A stretch of 64,000 bases of DNA from assembly GCF_000003815.2 (NCBI RefSeq), contig NC_049987.1:21710187-21774186 (forward strand), given 5' to 3'. The notes below the pieces were generated by a model that was given only the letters and a program-made list of their open reading frames with translations, was not told the origin of the DNA and searched no databases. This DNA is from Branchiostoma floridae (taxonomy: Eukaryota > Chordata > Leptocardii > Amphioxiformes > Branchiostomatidae). Position numbers and translations under genes: made by a program. Numbering within the stretch: position 1 is the first letter of the stretch; every line of letters begins with the position of its first letter. Below are positions 32,686 through 45,800 of this stretch, in pieces.

Positions 32686-32741
32686 TACATGTACATAAGT
32701 GTCATTATCTAAGTCTAATTTCCAAAACTAAGACCATAACC

Positions 32742-33275
32742 ATCTCAGTCAACTTTGGACAATGTGAGGAGGCATTTATTGTGTGGTACAGACAGAGAGG
32801 CCATCTATGTTGTCAGAAACATCAACATTTGCTGATACATGTACATAAGTGCCATTATCTAAGTCTAATTTCCAAAACTAAGACCATAACCATCTCAGTC
32901 AACTCTAGACATCGTGAGGAGGCATGTATTGTGTGGTACAGACAGGGACACATGTTGTTGGGAACATCAACAGTTGCTGATGCATTTTTTTCTAAAGTTG
33001 TATTGAATAATATAAACCTTGGGACATTTTGGGGAGGAACATGATGTGGTACAGACGGAAAGGCCATCCATATTATTAGGAACATCAACATTTGCTGATA
33101 AATTAGTGCCATTTTTCTAAGTTGAACATGTATATCCGCCCACCTTAAACCTCTGCCTGAAGAATATTGAGTAATATAACCATCTCAGTCACCTCTGCAC
33201 ATATGTAACATGGCGTTTGGTACAGAGGAAGAGGGCATCTACATAATCATGAACATCGACATTTGCTGATACATA
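32742..33275 (+). repeat. Tandem decayed copies of the NUP43 terminal exon
   Basis: After the stop at 32685, the last coding stretch (GTDGEAIYVVRNINI-stop) and the start of the 3' UTR recur about four times: roughly 32742-32860, 32891-32990, 33027-33105 and 33181-33275. Each carries variants of tggtacagac-gaggccatcta and aacatcaacatttgctgata. They have lost the reading frame to different degrees and lie in the 3' UTR or beyond it. Confidence 0.85.
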
Positions 33276-34053
33276 CAAATGTACGTGCCATTTTTCTACT
33301 GTTGCATTGACCGTGTCCAGAACTGTTTAGGAGATAGGTGTCTATAAGATATTAGAATATCTACTGTTCTAGTGTACATGTATTAGTTTAATACATATGA
33401 ATGTGTATTACTTGTACATGATGTTTGTATAACTTAAATAATAAATTCTTATATCTGATGCTAAATAGCCTGCTTTATATTTTCTTTCTATTGTGTCTTA
33501 TAACATATATAACCCAGTGCTTTTGGTACCATCTATTTTGTATGTTGATGAAAGTTATACAGCCAGGTAAATAATATTCAAATACAATTAAGTCTCTACA
33601 ACGGAATGAAAAAACAGAGATTTACTTTCGGACGTTTCAAGTGACAGCCATCACTCTTTCGGCCCCGTTATTTCTAATATGTATGTGCATACAATGCAAT
33701 GTACAGATTGATCGATAAGCCATGTGAAGTACGAAAACACTTGGGCAGAAACATCCTGATTGGCAGCGCAGGGAGCCGAACTGTCTGACATTCATTTGTT
33801 GGAAATAGAAAAAAAAACATTTCCAAGACCACTGCACCTGTTTCAAATAAGCAGTCTATTACCAGCTTATGCATTTTGTATTTAATTTGTACACTTTTGT
33901 ATTGTAGTCATCTCTGTCGCTTAGGTTTCTTTTTGCGTAGACAAGTGTCATATATAGACTGACTGACAGGGAGACAGACTTGTCCAGATGACCTTTCATG
34001 CTTGTCCAGAAAATGATTTTAAAAAGTGCGCACTAACTTGCTAGCGCTCTGTC

Positions 34054-34566
34054 CAGTGTCCGGTCTGCTTCAACACCTCAAATGGCTCAAACATCGGGCA
34101 ACAACCTTGTATGGCGCTCTGGTACATTGTTTATGCATTTATGAATAAAAAAAAATGCAGCAAGCCCTTAGTATATATCAGTTATTTCGAGTTAATAAGC
34201 CGGTTTCAAGATAGAAGCAATTTCTGGTCGCCATATCGGATAGTCTGTGTCTGCATGGAGAAGTTTTCGATACCTTCTTCAGTCCACAACCGACAGTGAT
34301 ATAAAACTGTGGACGTTTTTAAGGGGCTCATAGAATAACACAATTCTATCAGTCAACTTATACTTGTATACAAAGTATTTTTCAGCCTCAAATTGCTTCA
34401 ATCTTGAAACCAGCTGACTAACTCCAAACAACTGGTACATAAATAGTTGCATTTTTTTATTCATAAATGCATAAACAATGTATCCAGAGCGCCACACGAG
34501 GTTGTTGCCCCATGTACACTGCATATATTAGAGTCATTTGAGGTGTTTAAGCAGACCCTCCAGTGC
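34054..34566. repeat. Large foldback (inverted repeat) element
   Basis: Arms of about 175 bp at 34054-34226 and 34391-34566 are inverted and partly diverged. They pair gtctgcttcaacacctcaaa with its relative near 34530-34558, and cattgtttatgcatttatga with its relative near 34464-34484. The 165-bp centre is unpaired. No ORF. Confidence 0.75.
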
Positions 34567-34970
34567 CTGCTTTCTGACTCCCTCCCAAATGCATCCCAAC
34601 TCCTCTAAGATCCGTATAACTGTTTCATTCCCGATCATTTGCTGTAAACCGAGGCTAAAATAGAGCCAAATGTACTAGAGTTACATGAGAAGGTTCAAGG
34701 TAGTGTATTTTCAAAAGATCTGAGGATATTTACAGTTTGAATCTTGGTTCCTGGTGGAAAAGACTTCAAAGGTAAATTTGCTTCTATAAATGTTATAGCT
34801 AACAAAACATCATTTACCTCTGTCTAAATGTCCAACAGATCAATGATTAGTGGAAAGACCGTTCGTGATTATGGGGGGATCGGGGTATATGTTTAAGTGC
34901 TGGCCGACAAGGAGAATTTGTCGCACACAGGACGTGGACTTTTTATGGTACGGCAACGGAAACTTCATTT

Positions 34971-35192
34971 AAAGGGCGCGGTCACATAGGTCCAACAATC
35001 GTCGTACGATTTTGATGCCATAGGATTTTCAAGCAGGTTGTGACAGAAGCAACCACCGACATGGATCCAAAACAGCATTTTGTGTAGCAAGACAGTGCAG
35101 GAGACGTACGTTTTTGTCTTCCAAAATACCCAAAGTTTGCGATCGTACGGCGATCGCACCACCTATAGTATATGTGATTGCGCCCCTGTCAC
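34971..35192. mobile_element. MITE-like element with GGGCGC-TCACAT termini
   Basis: The left end aaagggcgcggtcacatagg and the complement of the right end (aggggcgcaatcacatatac) are alike, and both carry cgtacgat about 25-40 bp inside. A fragment of similar sequence appears near 37640-37725. Confidence 0.5.
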
Positions 35193-36693
35193 ATTTGGTG
35201 AAAATCGATTGGACGACGATTCTGCGTCAATCGCCCGAGCCTCGCTTATAATTATAACTTTATTGCACAACAATTGTACAAGGTACAAAGCATGGCTTAT
35301 AAGTGACAGGTCCGGTATTCAGATGAAAAATTCGCGCAACCCTCTGTCGATCTTAAATATGGCCGATTTCCATCGATACGCCCGAAGATCGTGGATAATG
35401 TGACAAGGGAATACGGAAACTTCATTTCATGGAGTACTTCGTGCCTCGCGACGGACGAACGACGTTCATTTTAATAGATCCAATTTTGGAAACAAGAGAA
35501 CCACGGATGAATGTTCCAAAGTAAAACAAATTGTACGTAAGGTTATAACCAATAAGGCCGACATCCTAGTACGTGTGCGTTTTTGTAGATTTGATATAGA
35601 TTCTCTCTTCCTACCTCGCAAACAGGGACTTATTGATCTACCCCATCTTTTTGATGTACGTCCGAGTATGACAGGTTTTGTTGTACTGCCTCAAGCAGAG
35701 GTTTCGTAGGCTCCTGCATGTTTTTAATGTCTTCTACATGTTATGGTTTGGGTTTTGCTAGCGGATAGAAAGAAAACGTGACAACATAGAAAGCCTGACA
35801 AGAAAACGCATAAAATACGTCAAAAACAAGACGGACGCTAACCTCTGCTTGGGGAGTATGGTTGCCTATGGTTCGATTGGAGCAAGATGTTTTTCTTATG
35901 TATTTCAAGGAAAGCGGATAGCATCCACGAAACATGGACAATGCGGCAAGGTCGCGTTGTGGCAAGGTCGCGTTGTTGTTGCACTAGAGAGTGAGAATTT
36001 AATATCATCAGTAATGTGCGTATGAATCATGTTTGATTGGCAGGTCTGAACGCGTCATGGCCAAGGCCCGGTGCCAGACAGGATTCGGTAGGAGGAGACT
36101 AGTGTGTCAAACAAGTGTTACCCGAGAGACAAATTAGTTATTCAAAATGGACAAAAAGCGCCAAAATATCCCACCATTTACTCGTCTTGACTCCCAAAGA
36201 TTTAATTAGGGCTTCACTTTTGCAAAGGACTTATAAAACATTGTGTCGTTTTCTTCTTCCTTCTTTCTTTTTGGTGACGAACTTGTCCGAGTCAAACCTC
36301 CCGCTGAAGTCAGCCCCAGCCCGCGCGGCCCAATCACGCGCGCTGATGGCAGCAGAGTGTGGGTGACATCAAACGTCTTTTACCGTCAGACACAAGCTAA
36401 TCCAGGTTAATTGACAGATATGAAGACGTCATAGCAGGCTCGATGCCAGACAGGATTCGCTACGTGGCAGCCTTTGTTTTAACCAGGTCCCAAACCTCTG
36501 GTCCCAAACCTCTGGAGACTAGGCCCAGAAAACACCGGGAAAAGTTTCAGAACAGGAGGTTGTAGCCATTATCTTAAGTTTTCCACTCCAGAAACTTTCA
36601 TCCGCGTGTTTCTCCGACAACGACGGTACCAAAGAAGTCTACTGTGTCTACAGAAGTCGTGTAAAGGCGCTCACACAGTCGGTAAAAGCAGCG

Positions 36694-39600
36694 ATGTCCC
36701 GTCTTGCGGTCGGTGTTCTTGTTCTAGCGGCCGCCGGGCTATTGAGCCACCGCCCGGTCCTCGCAGACGATTCTCACGAAGAAGGCGATGCTCCTCACGA
36801 CGAAGAGGAGCACGGACACCAGCACATACACGGTGAGGGCCAAATAAGTTATGGTGCGTTTCCCGTAGATTGATCATACAGGGACCTGGCCAGGATTTTA
36901 TGTTAGCGTAATGGCGAGGTGGCGGAGAGACCAATCGGGGGACGGTGTGGAAAGGGCCCGGGGTCTTGGCCCTTCCACGGTGAGGAGATTTCGAAAATGC
37001 ACGGTGAAAAGTTGGCATTCTCAAGGCACCAATGAGTGGACTTGATTTGTTGTACACCACATGTAGTCTGAAGGATATTTTGGTCAGTTTGGAGGGTCAT
37101 AACAACATTTTTCATATTTAATCAGACATTGTTCCACATGTAAATACGGCAAGCAAAAGTGCCACTACGCCAGTTGAAAATAAGCGTGATGGTCCTCATT
37201 TAGCGCTATATATAGCGTGGTGGGTCGCAAATCATGGTGGCCCTATACGCCCGATGTGCACTAGCTAACACGTCGCGTCGAAGGAGGTTAGACACCCAGG
37301 GATATATCATAAGATGATGAGATAACGGCTCCTGACCTGCACAGATCTGTAGTCGGTCGGACGTGTCAGGTAGGAGCCACTAACGTTGGTCGATGACTCA
37401 GAAATATCTAGAGTCCACCTAGTACAAGTATAAACAAATACTGTAAAGTGATATATACAGGCGGGATGAGTCGCTAGCGGGAGGTCCGGTTGGCTGACAT
37501 GATCCGGACTGAATGTCAAAACAATGTTGTTGTTTTTAACGCCGATTTATGATTTATGTACAACAAGACGCAATTCAGCCTCTGGTTGCTTGACCCTTGT
37601 TTTACCAATAAACCATTCGATTTATCTATTCATTTATTGGGATCTCGCGATGCAATCAGACCCTTCGTAAGGTTGCGGTCACCGTACATCGTGCGATTGT
37701 CGGACGATTGCTAGCATAGCGCAACTTGGGGGGGGGGGGGGGGGGGGGTTGGCAGTTATGCTTGTGCCCTGTAACTTTAGCGGGTATGATAGATAAGTTA
37801 ATTGCAAAGTCGTGCCGTGAACTGATTGCAGGTAACATGAGAGATTCAAATAGTGTAAAAAAAAGTGTCTACTCTAGTCTTTGACTTTGACTTTATTCAG
37901 ATCCACTTTTAGCTATTACTCTAGACCCTGGGTTATCTGGACTCGACTTCTTTTTCGGAGACAGTGGAAGACGGAAGATCCCACCTGTCTTGCTGCACAA
38001 AAGGCTGTCTTAGATTCTTGTCGGTGGCTGGCCATGGTTCTGTTACAGTCTGCTCGTAAATCCTATAGCCTAAGGCATCAAAAGTGATGTGCATCGATCG
38101 CACAAAGCATGTGTAAAAAAAATTGCTGTGAAAAAAAAAGTAATTTCTGATAAGATAAGACGGGCGCGGTGCGGTCTACATACAACGAAGTAAGTCACCC
38201 TGACTTTCATTGGTAGGTCAGCTTAAGCTACTCTTACAAGTACAGTTTGGCTTGAATCTACTATATATGTTTGCCAGAATTTTGAAGACAGGAAAGTTCC
38301 AGTATATCCTGCATAATTTTCAGCTGGATGGGAGTAAAAGATCAATAAATGTAGGTAGCCTTCTACGCTGGCGTTCGGGGTACGGGCTATTTTCTATGGA
38401 AACATGTGGGTAATGTACGGAACAAACTTAGCCATATTAGAACTCGTAAGAGATAGAAACAGCACAGAAAAGTAACCAAAGTCATAGAAAACAGCCTTTT
38501 TGTATGGTTTCTCATTGGCTAGAACAATCTCAATTTGTATGACGTCATGACGAGTGCCACGTAGACTATAGCTTCCAATTCGGGAACTTCTTCCTAGACG
38601 CAGAGTGCGCCGTCTTACACTCTTCTCGATAATTGTGTACATACTTGAAATGTCAAGTTGGGGAGAGAATGAAGCGTTCGCGCTGGTTTTGAGTTCGCGG
38701 TTGAAGGAAAGGGACAGGAAGGCAGGCAGAAGACAGAACGAGCATGTTTGAGATGTTTTTAAACGTTCGCCACAAAGAGGTTTCCGAGAAATTGCAGCAT
38801 TTGCAGTACGATCAGATCTTTATCCAGTTCATACAAACAATATGCTGTGAATCAATTTTTGTCGGGATGATTCATTTAGAGGTATGCAGGAGGGCAATGG
38901 ATGTGTATGCGGTTGTGTAGTACAGTGACAGTACGATAGAAACGCATTTTCACGGCGCCAGGACTTTGCGCCTATGGAGGTCCTCGCAACGCAAAAAAAA
39001 ATACAAAAATAGAAACACTTCCAACATTTTAAGACTTGCTTTTAGTTGCTACAAATTCAAAGTCCACTTTTCTTAGAATTCAGAATACCCATTAAGTTAG
39101 GAAAAGTACGACGTGCTTGACCACACTACCTAACATCTGTTCTCACCCCTCTTTGCTGTTTTTGTTTTCGTCTTTTTTGTTTTTTTAAGAATGTCCGGAG
39201 GGTTACGAAGAGTTCGAAGGGTATTGTTACTACTTCTCGGACACGACGGCGACTTTCTCCGAGGCCGCCGCTCAGTGCGAGGCGATGGACGGCCGCCTGG
39301 CCGCGCCCGACTGTCATGACGAGCACGCTGCCGAGTTCTTCTACAGAGCAGTGTGAGTTTTAGTTTTGTATACAGAACGGTGTGATTTTTAGTTCTTTTA
39401 CAGAACAGTGTGAGTGGAGTTCTGAGTTATTTTACAGAACAACGTGAATGGAGTTTTGGGTTCTATTTACAGAACAGTTTGAGTGGAGTTTTAAGTTCTT
39501 CTACAGAACAGTGTGAGTGGAGCTTTCAGTTCTTCTGAAGAAGTGTGTGATTTTAGTTCCTCTACAGAAGTGTGAGTGGATTTTTTTGTTCTTTTACAGA

Positions 39601-42600
39601 ACGGTGTGAGTGGAGTTTTGTGTTCTTCTACAGAACAGTGTGAGTGGCGTTTTGAGTTCCTCTACAGAACAGTGTGAGTGGCGTTTTGAGTTCCTCTACA
39701 GAACAGTGTGAGTGGAGTTTTGTGTTCTTCTACAGAACAATGTGAATGGAGTTCTGAGTTCTTTTACAGAACAACGTGAATGAAGTTTTGGGTTCTATTT
39801 ACAGAACAGTTTGAGTGGAGTTTTAAGTTCTTCTACAGAACAGTGTGAGTGGAGCTTTCAGTTCTCCTGAAGAAGTGTGTGATTTTAGTTCTTCTATAGA
39901 AGTGTGAGTGGATTTTTTAGTTCTTTTACAGAACGGCGTGAGTGGAGTTTTGTGTTCTTCTACAGAAGTTTGAATGGAGGTTTTAGTTCTACAGAGCAGT
40001 GTGGGTGACCTTTTGAGTTTTTTCACAGATCGAGGAGATGCTAATATTAGTACTGTACTATTTACATGAACTCTTTTGTGTTTACTATCTTGTCACTCAA
40101 GTCCGGCCAAGCAACTATAAATATAAATAAATGAAAGGTTACTAGCGGACAACGCTCGTTCAAGACAGAACAATGTTCGATTATTTGTTTGACCGTTCGT
40201 GATTTAATGCACATCCCTCTAGTTGTAACGTTACACCACTGCGTGGTCTTACAGGACGACATTAAACAACAGCTTGAGTTCTTTTACAGAACATTTTGAG
40301 TGCAGTTTTGAGTTCTTCTACAGAACATTTTGAGTGCAGTTTTGAGTTCTTCTACAGAACATTTTGAGTGCAGTTTTGAGTTCTTCTACAGAACAGTGTT
40401 TTTTTAAGTTTTAAGTTCTTCTCAACAGAGCAGTATGAGTTTATTTGTTCTACAGAACAGTGTGAGTGAAGTTTTGAGTTCTTCTTCAGAACTGTGTGAC
40501 TGGAGTTAATGTAACTACAAGAAACATAGTCATAGGCACGCACACATACGCGCGCGCGCACACACACACACACAGACACACAGATAGAGATAGAGAGAGA
40601 GCACAGAAACGCACACACACACAGAGGCACAAAACAAACAGAGAGAGAGAGAGAGAGAGAGAGGCACAGACAAACACACACATACACACAAACACACACA
40701 CACACAGGGTCCGTGAAACTGACACCTATTGACAGCGTTACAGACACAAGATATTAACAGTTAAACAGGATATGATCAATCAAGTGCCAGTTTTGTATCA
40801 ACTTTGCTGACGTGTAATTAGCCGGTTGTGTGTGTAAGATTAATGATGAAAAGTAACAGAACCATGTTTTTTTTTTAGCTTCAAACAATTTCCAAACAAA
40901 ACCCTAGCTTAAATTTTTTTTTTAATTTGTATATATGACATGGACCACCTTGACACTAGAAACAACAGATATAAACACCGGAAATTCTGCTGACGTATTA
41001 AGAAAAGCCCTCGGCTACGTAAAATCTACTTATTTCTTACACAGGACATAACCTAACTACACACCAGGTTTCATGACGATCCATCCATAGCTTCTTGAGT
41101 TATGCTGCTATAAACCACATACGTACATAGATATATACATGTACATACATACATACATGGATCGCAGCAGAATTTCATACACAATAGCAGATATGACATG
41201 CGTAACTATGTTATGAGTAGAAAAGGAACAAAAACCTGGAGAGCAAGGGAGAGGGAGAGATACGAGGGGTGATCAATAAGTTCTCGGCCTCGGCAAGAAA
41301 TAACAAGCATAACTCAGATTTTCAGGCACAACTTCACTCTTCTTTTTCTCCCCACTTACCTTCTAATTTAGGAAAAACGGATGCCTGGAACTGAAGTAAT
41401 GACTCCAATGATTTGAAATTTGGAGGATATTGATAAAAGACTTCATACTATGAAGTTGTGCCTGAAAATCTGAGTTGTGCTTGTTATTTCTTGGTGAGGC
41501 CGAAAACTTATTGATCACCCCTCGTACATACACATACACAGACACAGACACACGTAGAGAGGGGGAGGGGAAGAGAGAGGGAGAAAGACACACGGACACA
41601 CACAGAAGACACATACAGAGAAGCAGAAAGAGAAGGAGAAATATATAATTATATATTTAGAGAGAGAGACACGCAGACAGACACGTGCCAAAACAATACG
41701 TCCATTTTGCACTGAGGTAATAAAAACATACCACCCTTGGTTCCTCCCTTAGGGCGTGGATCAGTGCAGATACAGAGACAGACTGCGGCACAGGACAACC
41801 AATAGAGTTGAGTGACATGTTGTTGTTGCTTTTGTGATATCGAACTGTTACATCTAATGGACATGATCATATAAATTCTATATCTCTATGTTCCGTCCAC
41901 ACTGGTGATATAGTCCGGTCCGTTGGCATAGAGTTCTACGAAATGTGAACTAAGATGTCGCACAAACTCGTCACTTAAAATTTGTTACGACGCTGTAACT
42001 TTGAAAAGACCAGCCAACTTTAAAGTCTGTGCACAGAAAGATATTACATCAGTTGTAAATACATGATAATGATAAAGTTTATTGCAAATTCTTTCCCGTG
42101 GGCTATTTGCAGGTAACATGAGAGATTCAAATTGTGTAAAACAATATCACAAGTGTCTACTCTAGTCTAAAAGTAGTAAAAAGCTAACTTTTTCGCAGAC
42201 AATAGAAGACGAAATTTTAAGATTCCCACCTTTTCTATTATGTGTGGGTTTTGTGATGTTATAATCATGAATAACATTAACGATTTGACAAGCATGGAGA
42301 CTTTAGCGAACATTCCCATAGCCGTAAAGCTTTGAGGCTTATTCACCGTCGAGGTTGTCGTTCGAAGCAGATCAGTCTTTATTCGTCCTTCTCCACACAT
42401 TTCATCAGCCGAACTCTCTCCGTGGTGATGTGGTTGTTACAATAGACCGGTTGTTACCACAAACAGACAATGTTTATCTGTTTACGCTGATGTCACCACA
42501 AACAGACGATGTTTACATGTATCTGTTTACGCTGATGTCAATCACAAGCGTGGCGACGTGACGTCTGACGGTCAATTCCGCATATGCGTCACTCTCCAAG

Positions 42601-45600
42601 CAGAAGTTCGGCTCCGACTGTTTTTTTTTAACGTGTTTTAGGCGCTTTGTACTGTTTTCTTTATGTTGGCTGGAAGACATAGGGAAACAGTACAAAATAG
42701 ACTGTCCGGTAAAAACGCCTAAAGCACGTAAAAAAAAACGGCCAGAGCCAAACCTCTGCCTGGAGAAAGTACATTATATAATTATGTCACCTGTAGCTTA
42801 ACTCAACTGCTTTGATTAGGCCACAATGACCTGATTATATGGATGACATCCGAGTGCGCATCAATTTTCGTCCGCTTTAAGAAAACAAATTTGCGACCAT
42901 ACTGTGAATCGTACAGAGGAGGCGCAAAATGAACAAATCTATGCCAGAAATTGTAAAAAAAAAAAGAATATCATAAAGCGGATACTAATGTCAAAGTAGA
43001 AGATGTGATAAAAAAAGAATTCATCGTAGACTATACCATGTTCTTCGCGCTCAGCCATTTGGTCATCCTTCCTGACAACTTACATTTCATATCAAATAAT
43101 GAATGGAGGCAACTTAATTTTCGGTCCAATCTTTTTTTTTTTTGCAAACTCGCATCATCTATTGAGTGATTAGAGGATGTCATCTACATAATCAAATCAG
43201 CATGGCCTAAATCAGTCGTTTGAAGAATAGAGACATCAGTATTTTCTTTCTAACTTTTGTTGTTTCTACCCAGGTCCGAACTACCATTCATCTGTATGCA
43301 CGCACCAAGTAAGTACCACCGGAACATGCAGGATACACAAAAAAACTATAAATTATTATATTTCTCCAATTTCTGCTATTTCCTAGCGACCTATGGAGCT
43401 TGTAGCCTGGGTACCATTCGGAAAGTAGTTCACTCCGGCGTTTGATTATTATACACAGTCGCTTCCAGCTCTGACATTTATTATACACTACATATAGTCG
43501 ATCATAGTCGCTTCTCTGGTGGGTAGCATAAGCTAACATAGGAATCATTAGGAGCGACCATATACTACCCGGATGGTACCCAGGCTATGGAGCCATACGG
43601 ACCTCATACGTATACGGGCTTGAATATATACGCATTCAAGTCCGTGTGATGTCCGTATGAAAGTCGTAGCCTCTACTAGATTCTACAAGTCACTGGAAAA
43701 ATATTAGGAATTGGACAAATGTAGACAGGGACATGCCAGCTGGTCGCCAACCATGATCCTCGGCCAGCTAACCCTTCTGATTTGGCATGTTATCATTGTT
43801 ATGTGTCTATCTTTCTCCAATCTCCAGTAGCCATTGGATAGAAGCTGGTAGAGGCTATGAATTTAATACGGACTTCATACGGATTTGAATGTATACGCAC
43901 GTTTCTCCTGTACCTCCTCTTTAAAAAAATGGACCGTTCGGAACCAGTCCGTACCGGTTAGGAACCAGTCCGTTCCGGTTTAAGGAACCAGTCCGAACCG
44001 GTTAGGAACCAGTCCGTACCGGTTTAAGGAACCAGTCCGAACCGGTTAGGAGCCAGTCCGAACCGGTTAGGAGCCAGTCCGAACCGGTTAGGAGCCAGTC
44101 CGTACCGGTTTAGGAACGGACAGTTCGAACATGTAAGAATAATACCATTATCAACTGTACTCTTGACTGAACTACTGCAACCCATGGACCCTTTCTTTGA
44201 TTTCATCATCCTTTCGACTACATGACATCACAAACTAACCACACAGGATATCAGACGGTATGATTCACAGGAGAAGGGCCGGCACGTTCCGACCAGGAGT
44301 TGGCTTGCGCGCCAATGTTGACATGGCGGCCGCAGGTCCGGGTAGGCTCGGGACATGCCGACGATACAGCCGCACCTGGTTGTCTGTTAGGCCTGGGTCC
44401 CAATTCCCAACCAGGGGCCCGGCCGGGTAGCTTTCGGACCCGTAAAATACGATAAGAAAAGCAATAAAACACACAGAACGTAAAAAAAAAATTAGTCAGA
44501 ACCATAGATTCTTTATATTCCTTGATAAGCACAATTTTTCGCTTCCGCAAGCATCCCGGGCCCGTTTCAGAAATGGGACCTAAGCCGGGCAGTATGTGGG
44601 AACGAAAAGTGCCATATAGAAGAGAGAAAAAAAACACGTAAAACATGACAAAAATATAATGATTAGTCTTGAGCATAGCCTGACTAAATCGCGCTCCTAG
44701 CGGCCGGCCTTACAGTTGCCACCATCATAACCCCAGCCAGTGAGAGATTGTGTAAAAACAGGCTAGTCATGAGCACCATTTTTTTCACGTTTCTTGATAC
44801 AAATTGTATTTTTCATTATAAGCATTACTCGGGCGCAACGTTGTACTGCTTCTCTGACATAGGCCATTAAACACATATAAAGAAAGTTTCAAGCTATCTA
44901 ATGTAGAGGTCGATGCTAGATTTGATGACACAGTAGTGAATTCCATGAAGCGAAGAATGTCATCAAAGTCTCCCTTCTTTACCCGATCAAATATGGGCTG
45001 AGATTTGTAATGGTGCAAAAAAAGAAGAAAGCACCTCATCTTGGAGGTTGTCTATTTCTTGTTCTTTTCGGGGTCGGCACGCGTATTCGCACCGGTCGTC
45101 ATTTACTTTTATCGCCATATCAGCTAGACATTGATTTCTATCGTTACGGATATCAGACGCAAAGCTGTTTGTCAGCTGTCAATCAAACATGTAGACTACA
45201 CACCGGCGCAGTCTACACACAAGCACGGGGCGACTGGGGCATAGGTGATAGTCGGCGTATCGATCTGTACAGGTGTGACCGTGAGGTCGAATAGACGGAG
45301 TTTTATTGTGTGGTTAATGTTATTGGCTGTGTATAGTTATAGTCAATCTGACATCTAAACTACACACCGGCGGTTGTCTACACACAAGCATAGGGGGCCA
45401 CAGGGCGGCCCCACAACGGCAGCGGCAGGGATTATAGGCCATATCGATCTGCAAAATGTGAACGTACTTAAGGTCGAACGGACGAAGTTTTTATAGCGTT
45501 GTGTGTAGTTTTCGTGTAGCCTCTCTATGCTGTATTATCGATTCTTGTATTGTATTGTATTATTTTATTTGGCAGCTCCTTTCTTGTACCGACGTAGTTT

Positions 45601-45739
45601 CATTGCGTGTATGCAGTACATATATGTATTTCGTATCACATGGTTCTCAAAGCAATCCGGTAATACATCATGTGGTATGTTATTTATGCCCCCCCCCCCC
45701 AAAAAAAACACGCACACACACACATAAACACATACACGT

Positions 45740-45800
<61 letters not shown>

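Larger units (their letters stand above)
33276..36693. other. Intergenic region NUP43 to lectin-like gene
   Basis: No gene recognised. It contains the foldback at 34054-34566, a MITE-like element at about 34971-35192, a decayed palindromic element near 35790-35860, and a diverged direct duplication (catg-c-gg-c-g-tgccagacaggattcg) at about 36050-36100 and 36425-36475. The last few hundred bases should hold the lectin gene promoter. Confidence 0.5.

Noticed and set aside
40352-40747. Frames on both strands over the CA/GA repeat (also 45565-46091)
   Set aside because: Simple-sequence DNA stays open by composition and has no other coding evidence.
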